NCBI GenBank assembly: GCA_018333655.1
Contig: JAGXTJ010000015.1
Coordinates: forward strand, 1 to 33,149
DNA from: Bacillota bacterium
Lineage (GTDB): Bacteria > Bacillota > UBA994
Direction of reading: 5' to 3'
DNA length: 33,149 nucleotides
Shown: piece by piece, positions 1 to 6,384 of the stretch
How the letters are laid out: each line of letters opens with the position of its first letter
How positions within the stretch are numbered: the first letter of the stretch is position 1
Made by a program: the position numbers and the translations under genes
The notes under the pieces: generated by a model
Told to the model about the DNA's origin: nothing
Databases searched by the model: none
Seen by the model: only the letters and a program-made list of their open reading frames with translations

Positions 1-578
1 CCTAGTGATACAATAGAACCGACTCCAAGATCGCAAAAAAGCGGGGAACTCGAGGATTGAATCCCCACAGCATCCGCCGCGACTTCGTTCTTCTGGGCAA
101 TCGAAAATTTTGCGGAGTTATATGCAAGGCCTAGTTTCGTCTAAATAACGGAATTTAGGCCTTTTTGCCGCAAAACTTCCGATTGGACCCTTTTAGGACC
201 GTCCCCGTGCCCCCCAGTTTGCTAAATGGGGCTAGCTCGTTCCCCGCGAACTCTGCTTGAGTAAATCCCTCTTCTTTGCGTGCTTTGCGAATTTTAGTAC
301 AGCCTGTGCGTACCACCCACCATTGTGTCATCCCGCCGCGGGATTTTGTGCGGTCTACATCGGCGGGTGCCGTGTGGTTAACTGGTATACCAGGAGGGGA
401 TAAGTATGGGTAAGGCATCTGCTGACTAGCTAGCTGCTGACAGTGGTCCTGCTCGGCTCAATTTTGGTGAGTGATACAGTCGCTCGAATTCCAACAGTGG
501 GGGACGTGAAATTTTGTTTTGTGGGATGATACAGAAAGGTCGTCCCCGTGTTCCCCACAGAAAGCAAGCGGATTACTA
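1..578. other. Region without a convincing gene; repeat-like debris
   Basis: I see no supported gene here. An 87-codon frame on the minus strand (155-418) has no recognisable domain and its sequence looks like translated repeat DNA. An inverted repeat, AAGGCCTA (126-133) with TAGGCCTT (156-163) followed by a T-run, looks like a weak terminator on the plus strand. The word TGATACA occurs near 5, 472 and 525, and GTCCCCGTG near 191 and 543, which suggests remnants of a dispersed repeat. The last part is the 3' side of the regulator gene that follows on the minus strand. Confidence 0.5.
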
Positions 579-1520
579 CTAAAGGGTGATCACTAAATTA
601 TACTTATCTTTAATAATTTGCACCATGTGCTGATAATGCGTGTGATCGCCTGAAATTTTTAAAGTATACAGGCACTTTTTGAAAGATTCTAAGTGCAGTT
701 CATTGCCAAGATGATACTGAGCAGCAGCTTCTCTAAGAAATAGGAAGTGCAACATGTCTAAATGGCCCTTCCTTAACGACAATTCTATCCCTAATTGTGC
801 GTATTGAAGCGCATCGTGATGCATATCTAAGCGATGGTAATTATAGGATATATTCGCATAAGATTTAATGGCATATAAATCTTCAATTTTGTCACTGTAT
901 AAGTTGCTTTCTACAACGGTTAAGACGTGTTTGGAGATGCGTATACTGAGCTCGCAGTTTCTGAGATCACCTAAGCATGCGGCGACCACAACTAACCCTC
1001 TGATTTCGAGGGCACTGTAACGATATCGGTCAAAATTTTCGATTTGGAAATCATGAATTGACAGCCTAAGGGCGCAAATAATGTTCGTGTAAGCGGATTG
1101 AAGATCGCCTTTGTACCTCAAGCTAATAGCTAATATGAGATGATTGATTTGTTTCAATGTCCTACAATCTACCAGCTTAAGTGCATCGGCCTCACTCAAC
1201 GATACCCTAAAAGATTCATGCAGGCCTTCTATTTCGGTGAATCTGCCAAAGGCCATTAGATGATCTAGTGACTTTAAAAAATCGAAAAGCAAGCCAGATC
1301 TTTGATAGGACGCCAGAATTCTGCCAAGATCCACTTTAAACAATGAACTAAGGTGTACCAGCGTGTCATAGCGTGGTATCGAGTGGCCGTTTTCAATTTT
1401 GCGCAGTGTATCAATATTGACTCCGGTCTCTCTCGACACAATCAACTGAGAATATCCGAGTGCCACCCTTAGTCTCTTTAATTTTTTGCCAAAATTTCTG
1501 AGGTCATATGTCTCAAGCAA
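579..1520 (-). CDS. HTH (XRE) + TPR-like regulator, RRNPP/Rgg-like
   Basis: The protein has an N-terminal XRE helix-turn-helix at about residues 8-65 (GKKLKRLRVALGYSQ, then TLRKIENG) and an all-helical C-terminal part of about 240 residues in TPR-like helix pairs. That is the layout of the RRNPP regulators (Rgg, PlcR, NprR, PrgX), which bind imported peptide pheromones. I chose the TTG at 1520 because GAGGAGG lies 9 bases upstream; this gives about 313 residues, near PlcR length, while the longer frame to 1655 runs across the ribosome site and a palindrome. It is divergent from a small secreted-peptide gene and a radical SAM/ABC operon, so it probably controls them. Peptide control is inferred from architecture. 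A TPR-bearing XRE regulator without a peptide ligand remains possible. Confidence 0.8.
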   Translation of the reverse strand: MLETYDLRNFGKKLKRLRVALGYSQLIVSRETGVNIDTLRKIENGHSIPRYDTLVHLSSLFKVDLGRILASYQRSGLLFDFLKSLDHLMAFGRFTEIEGLHESFRVSLSEADALKLVDCRTLKQINHLILAISLRYKGDLQSAYTNIICALRLSIHDFQIENFDRYRYSALEIRGLVVVAACLGDLRNCELSIRISKHVLTVVESNLYSDKIEDLYAIKSYANISYNYHRLDMHHDALQYAQLGIELSLRKGHLDMLHFLFLREAAAQYHLGNELHLESFKKCLYTLKISGDHTHYQHMVQIIKDKYNLVITL

Positions 1521-1535
1521 AAAACTGCACCTCCT

Positions 1536-1557
1536 CACCCCGATTTTAATCGGGGTG
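1536..1557. promoter_or_regulatory. Perfect palindrome in the divergent intergenic region, likely operator
   Basis: Two 10-base arms, CACCCCGATT (1536-1545) and AATCGGGGTG (1548-1557), are separated by TT. The palindrome starts just upstream of the regulator's ribosome site and lies 79 bases before the GTG of the secreted peptide. Position and symmetry fit the operator of a dimeric HTH regulator acting on both divergent transcripts. As RNA it would be a short hairpin in the regulator's 5' leader. Binding is inferred. Confidence 0.5.
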
Positions 1558-1635
1558 TTTGTGAGATGGAAATAGTATATCATGTCAATAAATAAAGGGA
1601 TAAGCCATGAATTATTAATTTTTGGAGGTGAAGAG

Positions 1636-1821
1636 GTGAAAAAGATATGCTTCATGAAAAGGATAGCAAAGTTGGTGTTAACCCTAATTTTGGGCTTTAT
1701 TTTTTTAACTGGTTTTGCTGATCTTACATGTGCAGCGGATGATGATTATGTAATCCCTTGTTTGGTGGCTGTTACAAGGGGTGGATCTCCTCATCATGGT
1801 GTTGTATGCCGCTGCAAGTAA
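1636..1821 (+). CDS. Small secreted Cys-containing peptide (61 aa); pheromone or RiPP precursor candidate
   Basis: GGAGG (1624-1628) precedes GTG at 1636. A longer frame starts at the ATG at 1582 but has no ribosome site. The product has a basic N-terminus (MKKICFMKRIAK), a hydrophobic stretch at about residues 12-28 and an AxA-like signal peptidase site near residue 34 (TCA/AD). The mature part would be about 28 residues, with acidic DDD, a GGSPHH turn, and Cys at 42, 58 and 60. The gene faces the RRNPP-like regulator, as pheromone genes often do. Alternatives are the substrate of the radical SAM enzyme downstream, or an unrelated small secreted peptide. I do not recognise a family. Confidence 0.65.
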   Translation: MKKICFMKRIAKLVLTLILGFIFLTGFADLTCAADDDYVIPCLVAVTRGGSPHHGVVCRCK

Positions 1822-2050
1822 GAACCGCCTCGGTCACTACTAAGCTTGCGGCTAAGCACGGACACACGGAGCAGCAATTGTCCCTCAGGTTGATCCCCAT
1901 CCTCATACGGCCATTTTGGGGGAGCTAAAACAGTTGGCCAACGCATAGCCCCAGTAATTTGCGTGACAGGCAGGGGGGATTGCTTAGTGAATGCTTAGTT
2001 GCCGAAATAAACTGGGCTTTACACGCTTGAAGCAGAAAGGAGGTGATTTG
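1822..2050. other. Leader region between the two peptide genes, with a phased direct repeat
   Basis: No gene with a ribosome site is visible. The octamer TGCTTAGT occurs at 1981-1988 and 1992-1999, exactly 11 bp (about one helical turn) apart and 52 bp before the 32-residue peptide gene. That suits a protein-binding site on one DNA face. The region may hold the promoter of the peptide-maturase-transporter operon, but I could not place convincing -35 and -10 boxes. One frame near 1859-1945 reads protein-like for about 28 codons without a start and may be decayed coding DNA. Confidence 0.4.
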
Positions 2051-2149
2051 ATGCGTATTCGTAAGGGTAGGTTTTCTTTAACCAAAAACGAGATCGATGT
2101 CTGTGATGGTTGCCCAGGCCGAATGGTATGTGGCGGCAAAAGTCGGTAA
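2051..2149 (+). CDS. Cys-rich 32-residue peptide, probable RiPP precursor
   Basis: A strong ribosome site (AAGGAGGTG) lies 5 bases before ATG 2051. The peptide has a basic and polar front half, MRIRKGRFSLTKNEID, and a tail VCDGCPGRMVCGGKSR with Cys at 18, 21 and 27 and several Gly. Its length, its place directly upstream of a radical SAM/SPASM gene, and the perfect hairpin between the two genes are typical of precursor peptides of thioether-forming maturases (sactipeptide/ranthipeptide types). The front half would be the leader and the Cys/Gly tail the core. It matches no precursor family I know, and the modification type is not deducible from sequence. It could instead be a small regulatory peptide. 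Confidence 0.65.
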   Translation: MRIRKGRFSLTKNEIDVCDGCPGRMVCGGKSR

Positions 2150-2151
2150 AA

Positions 2152-2187
2152 CAACCGAGTGGCCAGAATCATCTGGCCACTCGGTTG
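2152..2187 (+). terminator. Perfect 15-bp hairpin between precursor and maturase; attenuator or processing site
   Basis: Arms CAACCGAGTGGCCAG (2152-2166) and CTGGCCACTCGGTTG (2173-2187) are perfectly complementary around a 6-base loop. The stem begins 2 bases after the peptide stop codon. No U-run follows, so it is more likely a partial terminator, an mRNA 3' stabiliser or a processing site than a full terminator. Such hairpins commonly keep precursor mRNA in excess over enzyme mRNA. Confidence 0.7.
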
Positions 2188-2212
2188 CACTTGAGATATT
2201 GGAGGCGCGATC

Positions 2213-3583
2213 ATGAAGCTATCAAAATTTTGTGTTATTATGGAAGCCCCCTCGAATCTTTATCCTCAAGCGCACAATATGCTGCTTATCTACAACACCC
2301 TGACCAAGGCGGCTCATCTACTCTCGAGGCCGCAGTTTGAAGGGCTATGCAACTATCTGGATGGGATTGAGGCTCAAGATGCGGGCCTAAATATCTCTGA
2401 CTTAAAAGAAGATATGATTGTTGTTGACAATAATACTGATGAGGATCTTGTTTTTGAGCACCTATACAACCAAAAGAAATTCAGGGCAGATGATCTAAAA
2501 CTTATTGTAGCCCCTACTACCAATTGCAACCTCCGTTGCTTGTACTGTTTCGAAGAGAACATAGCCAAGACAAACATGGAGGCCAATGTGGAGAAACAAA
2601 TCCCCGTATTTCTAAAAGAGAATTATTTAGAGGGTATAAGACATGCTACCGTCACTTTGCATGGAGGCGAACCCTTATTGTTCCCATCCCTGACATTCAG
2701 AATTATGGATAGCTTGAACTCCTTATTTATGGATAGGCATGTGAAATATCGGTATAATATGGTAACTAACGGCACTACCTTAAGCCGGGATAACGCGAAC
2801 AAGCTCGTAAAAAGAGGCTTGGAGTTTGTGCAAATTACCATAGACGGCTGCAAAGAGTATCATGATTTGAGGCGAATTGACGTAAATGGCAGAGGGACTT
2901 TTGATAAGATAGTTAAGAACATACAAGAAACAATAGATGTAATCCCCAACATAGCGATAAGGATTAGCGTGGACAAACATAACCACAATTTAGATCAAAT
3001 GAAAAACCTGATCGACTATTTGAGTTGCACGGGCATAAAGGACAAGTTGTCAGAAATCTATTTTTCTCCCATTGTTGAAACTACAGATTGTAACAAGCAT
3101 AGTTCGCAATATGCTTTTGGCTTTGAACATGCCAGCGAAACCCTAAATATGCTATCTGATTGGCTGGCACAACAAGGCATACGCCCGCTAGATGAATCAA
3201 ATTACTCTCCATGTTGGGCACACTCCAATAATTCAATAATAATTAATGCTGACGGGGCGTTGTACAAATGCATATCTCTAATTGGGCGAAAAAATTATTC
3301 TGTGGGGGATGTCTTCAGTGGGTTAAACATGAATTACGTGCACTTTGTCAACGTGAATAGATGGAAAGCGTGCCTAAAAGAGGGGTGCCCCTATGTTCCC
3401 ATTTGTGCCGGGTCGTGTCATTTTGATTCAGTTGTTCAATTTGACAGCATAATGCGTAGATCGTGCCGCAAGACACTCATTGAGGGACATTGGATGCATA
3501 TTTTAAAAAAGGGCATTATGGAAACATATCGCACAAAGGGGATGTCTGGTGCGGGGAATATAAATTCAGCAAAAACTCTTTAG
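2213..3583 (+). CDS. Radical SAM/SPASM peptide maturase (456 aa)
   Basis: The radical SAM cluster motif CxxxCxxC is at residues 105-112 (CNLRCLYC), followed by a GGEP motif at about 151-154. The C-terminal SPASM region has Cys at 334, 353, 387, 392, 398, 402 and 418, enough for two auxiliary [4Fe-4S] clusters. The first ~95 residues include YNTLTKAAHLL, resembling the YNTLTG segment near the N-terminus of many RiPP-modifying SPASM enzymes, where the leader is bound. Members reductively cleave SAM and form thioether or C-C crosslinks, or act as anaerobic sulfatase-type maturases. The adjacent Cys peptide and ABC exporter favour RiPP crosslinking. GGAGG (2201-2205) supports the start. The exact chemistry is unknown. 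Confidence 0.88.
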   Translation: MKLSKFCVIMEAPSNLYPQAHNMLLIYNTLTKAAHLLSRPQFEGLCNYLDGIEAQDAGLNISDLKEDMIVVDNNTDEDLVFEHLYNQKKFRADDLKLIVAPTTNCNLRCLYCFEENIAKTNMEANVEKQIPVFLKENYLEGIRHATVTLHGGEPLLFPSLTFRIMDSLNSLFMDRHVKYRYNMVTNGTTLSRDNANKLVKRGLEFVQITIDGCKEYHDLRRIDVNGRGTFDKIVKNIQETIDVIPNIAIRISVDKHNHNLDQMKNLIDYLSCTGIKDKLSEIYFSPIVETTDCNKHSSQYAFGFEHASETLNMLSDWLAQQGIRPLDESNYSPCWAHSNNSIIINADGALYKCISLIGRKNYSVGDVFSGLNMNYVHFVNVNRWKACLKEGCPYVPICAGSCHFDSVVQFDSIMRRSCRKTLIEGHWMHILKKGIMETYRTKGMSGAGNINSAKTL

Positions 3584-3596
3584 GGAGGAACCGGTC

Positions 3597-4532
3597 TTGA
3601 TATTGCTCAGAAGTGTTGCGAAGGCTTTTCGAAATCGGTCTGACATAGTTCAAGCGATCGACCACATCGACCTCAATATTGAGCCCAAGCAAATCTTTTC
3701 TCTTTTAGGCCCAAATGGAGCCGGTAAGACCACGCTGATAAAATTGCTGTGCGGTCTTATCACGCCCGACTCGGGCCAGATAATGATTAACGGGGTAGAC
3801 ATAGGGAGACAACCTCATATCGCTAAGCAACTTATAGGGGTCGTACTTGAAAGCGCAAAAAATGTGTATCAGTACCTTACGGTTAGGGAGACATTAGAAT
3901 ATTTTGGGCTGCTTAATGGCCTAGCCGGGGCCAAACTAAGCAAAAGGATATGCTACCTTACGGAGATGTTCAGTCTGCAGGAAAAAATCAGCCATAAAGT
4001 AGGGACGCTTTCAAGGGGCATGCAGCAAAAATTGGCGATAATGATTGCGATGGTGAAGGACCCTGAAATCCTTATTCTGGACGAACCGACCTTAGGCCTA
4101 GACGTAATAAGCAGCCTTAAGATTAGGGATGTCATCAAGGATTTGGCACGGGGGAAAACTATCATCTTGACTACGCACGCCTTGGAACTCGCTGCGGAGC
4201 TTTCTGATAGGATAGCTATCATTAATAAGGGGCGGATTGTGCATCATTCAACTATGCCAGAACTTGTAGCGAGTTATCAGGTGAATGAGGATTCTTACCG
4301 CATTGTGTTCAGAGCAACCAGTGCGGAAATCGAGAGCCTAAACCGCAGGGATCCCAAAGTAGAGGTTACAGAGTTGCAGGATTCTCTCTATCAAGTAAAA
4401 GCTGGTCCTGAAGCGGCGAGCTTTTTAATGCGAAACTTCAATATTATTGAGCTGGAGAAAGAAAATGCGGATTTAGAGTCGATCTTTATTGATCTGCTGC
4501 ATAAAAGTACAGCCCAAAGGAGGGATGCATAG
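3597..4532 (+). CDS. ABC transporter ATP-binding protein, peptide export candidate
   Basis: This is the ATPase subunit of an ABC-2 type exporter (CcmA/DrrA-like). Walker A is GPNGAGKTT at residues 38-46, the signature LSRGMQQ at 138-144, Walker B with catalytic Glu LILDEP near 159-164, and the switch His TTH near 194. An extra C-terminal domain of about 90 residues follows, as in antibiotic and bacteriocin exporters. The start is TTG with AGGGAGG 8 bases upstream. It begins 13 bases after the radical SAM gene and its last base overlaps the GTG of the permease (TAGTG), so the two are translationally coupled. It probably exports the modified peptide and may give self-immunity; this is inferred from context. 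Confidence 0.9.
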   Translation: MILLRSVAKAFRNRSDIVQAIDHIDLNIEPKQIFSLLGPNGAGKTTLIKLLCGLITPDSGQIMINGVDIGRQPHIAKQLIGVVLESAKNVYQYLTVRETLEYFGLLNGLAGAKLSKRICYLTEMFSLQEKISHKVGTLSRGMQQKLAIMIAMVKDPEILILDEPTLGLDVISSLKIRDVIKDLARGKTIILTTHALELAAELSDRIAIINKGRIVHHSTMPELVASYQVNEDSYRIVFRATSAEIESLNRRDPKVEVTELQDSLYQVKAGPEAASFLMRNFNIIELEKENADLESIFIDLLHKSTAQRRDA

Positions 4533-5347
4533 TGTTTGTCTCGATACTGCGCGCTGAATTTAAAAAGTTAACCGCTGACTATCGAAATTACTTCCTAAAC
4601 TACATAGTTGGCCACGCTACCCTCTTTCTTTTGGCTGTAGGGCTGTTTTCTGCGTTCGCGCACACTACCTCTCAGGCGCCTTCATCAACCCTAGCGTTCT
4701 TCTTTGCTCTGTTGTTCTGGTATTACAGCGGTGATGCCATTGGTATCACCGGGCAAATTGTTTCCGAGGAACTTATGCTGGGCACTTTCGAACAGCTTTT
4801 GCTTACCAAGGGGAGTATCAAACGTATTTTCCTAGCTCGTCTGATTGTGCAATTCATCTTTCAGTCCATGTTTGCTCTAGTGTTTTTTTCAGTCCTTGTA
4901 TCCATATTTGGTATGTGGGGCGTCTTTTTTGGGCTAGGTAATAGAGTGCTAGCCCTTTGCATAGTCTTTATTCTCACTGTACTTGGGCTGTATGGGATGG
5001 GGTTTGTCGTGGCAGGCTTATCGCTGGTCTTTAAGCAAGCGGGGGCGGTATCAAGCGTGCTAACGTATACCGTTCTGTTTTTCACGGGGAGCATAGTGAA
5101 TGTCGACAGGATCCCAGCCGTAGTAAGGCCGCTTGTTTACCTAATACCTGCTACTGCGGGGAATAGTCTTTTAAGGGCTGACATCTTGCCGGCGGAAGGC
5201 CTAGCCGCTGTAGAATTAGCAACAAACCCCATGTTTTTGTATCTTGTCGTCTTAGTTGGGTTGTGGTTATTCTTCGGTAACGGCATTTTCAATTTCTGCT
5301 TAAAAAGTGCTATGAGAAAAGGTAACTTGCATAGTTACTATTTTTAG
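4532..5347 (+). CDS. ABC-2 type permease of the peptide exporter
   Basis: The 271-residue protein is very hydrophobic, with about six membrane segments (roughly 25-45, 55-75, 105-130, 138-165, 170-195 and 225-250). This is the usual shape of ABC-2 permeases paired with DrrA/CcmA-like ATPases. A ribosome site (AAAGGAGGG) lies in the end of the ATPase gene, and the GTG start overlaps the ATPase stop. It completes the presumed exporter of the peptide operon. No separate immunity gene or leader peptidase is visible in the island. If the leader is removed, the protease must be encoded elsewhere or act outside the cell. Confidence 0.88.
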   Translation: MFVSILRAEFKKLTADYRNYFLNYIVGHATLFLLAVGLFSAFAHTTSQAPSSTLAFFFALLFWYYSGDAIGITGQIVSEELMLGTFEQLLLTKGSIKRIFLARLIVQFIFQSMFALVFFSVLVSIFGMWGVFFGLGNRVLALCIVFILTVLGLYGMGFVVAGLSLVFKQAGAVSSVLTYTVLFFTGSIVNVDRIPAVVRPLVYLIPATAGNSLLRADILPAEGLAAVELATNPMFLYLVVLVGLWLFFGNGIFNFCLKSAMRKGNLHSYYF

Positions 5348-5354
5348 CTAAACT

Positions 5355-5392
5355 CCGAGAAGGCGCGGCTCAATTGGTTGCGCCTTGCTCGG
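5355..5392. terminator. Hairpin after the exporter operon
   Basis: CCGAG-AAGGCGC (5355-5366) pairs with GCGCCTT-G-CTCGG (5380-5392), leaving one bulged base and a 13-base loop. It sits between convergent genes, 8 bases after the permease stop. There is no clean U-run on either side, so termination is likely but not certain. Confidence 0.55.
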
Positions 5393-5421
5393 GGTCTTCG
5401 TCCATAGCTTGTCTGCGACGT

Positions 5422-6342
5422 TTAAGTTAGAGTTTCATGCCGCGCGGCGAAGCGATTTGCCCCCCACACGCCGGCAATGATCATGGCGACGCCGAGTGCG
5501 CTGTACCAGTGAAAGGGTTCGCAGCGCACGAGCACTCCTGCCCAAACAGCTACAAGCGTACCGACATTAGCGAAGATAGCAGCTTGTGTGGCCGGGAGAT
5601 GGGACAGTGTATAGTTAACCAGAAAGAAGGCTACCACCGAAGATAGGATGCCCAGGTACACAACGGCCCCAATCAGCTGCCAAGATGCCAACACGGCTGA
5701 AAAACCGCCAGCGAACGCTTGCACTCCTTGACCGAAGAGCAAAGGCAGTGAAAAACTCACGGCACCGACCCACATCATGACAAAGGTAGTCTCAAAGGGT
5801 GTAAACTTACCCGAAACGCGCCGCGACATGATGTTAAAGATTGCGGCTGAGCAGACTGCCAGAAAAAGGAGCGCTAATCCCAAGGCATTCGCCGGACCGG
5901 CCCTCGCCACGTCTTTAATAACAATGAGCAATACCCCAGACACCGACATCAGTATGCTCGCACCCTGCAGCACAGAGATCCGCTCGCCCAGCCATGCCCT
6001 GCTCATAATCGCTACTACGATTGGGATTAGGGCAATCATCATGCCGGCCTGCGATGTGTGAGTGAACTGCAGGCCGTTTATTTCAAACAGAAAGTATGCT
6101 ACGGGTTGAAAAACTGCTAACAGCAAAAGAGGAGCGATATTCTTACCCCGCAACGCTAGCGGGAATAGCCCTAGCAGGTGAAGCACAGTTACCACCCCTG
6201 CCGCCAACAAAAAGCGCATGGCCAGTAACGTTAGTGGGGCAACGGTCGCAATCGCATCTTTGGCGAACAAGAACGAGAGACCAAAGATTGTGGCAAAGCC
6301 TAGCCCCGCCAAAAACGGCAGGGGAGACATCTTTTGGGGCAA
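5422..6342 (-). CDS. EamA/DMT-family transporter
   Basis: A ten-helix membrane protein built as two repeats of five helices, as in EamA (drug/metabolite transporter) proteins. The early FATIFGLSFLFAKDA and the LGERISVLQGAS at the end of the first half are typical. The substrate cannot be told from sequence; members export amino acids, metabolites or drugs. I chose TTG at 6342, with AGGAG 8 bases upstream, giving about 306 residues; an in-frame ATG lies at 6330. It is downstream of an M20 amidohydrolase on the same strand with a short gap, so the two may be co-transcribed and the transporter may handle a product of that enzyme. That link is speculative. Confidence 0.88.
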   Translation of the reverse strand: MPQKMSPLPFLAGLGFATIFGLSFLFAKDAIATVAPLTLLAMRFLLAAGVVTVLHLLGLFPLALRGKNIAPLLLLAVFQPVAYFLFEINGLQFTHTSQAGMMIALIPIVVAIMSRAWLGERISVLQGASILMSVSGVLLIVIKDVARAGPANALGLALLFLAVCSAAIFNIMSRRVSGKFTPFETTFVMMWVGAVSFSLPLLFGQGVQAFAGGFSAVLASWQLIGAVVYLGILSSVVAFFLVNYTLSHLPATQAAIFANVGTLVAVWAGVLVRCEPFHWYSALGVAMIIAGVWGANRFAARHETLT

Positions 6343-6384
6343 TATGAGCACTCCTAATCTCTTGCTGTAGGTCACCTTACGGGC

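Noticed and set aside
155-418. 87-codon minus-strand frame
   Set aside because: It has no ribosome site or domain, and an odd composition with fragments resembling translated repeat DNA. It is not listed as a gene.
1984-2340. Two 76-codon frames covering the 32-mer gene and the hairpin on both strands
   Set aside because: Both read through the palindrome and overlap better-supported genes; neither has a ribosome site.
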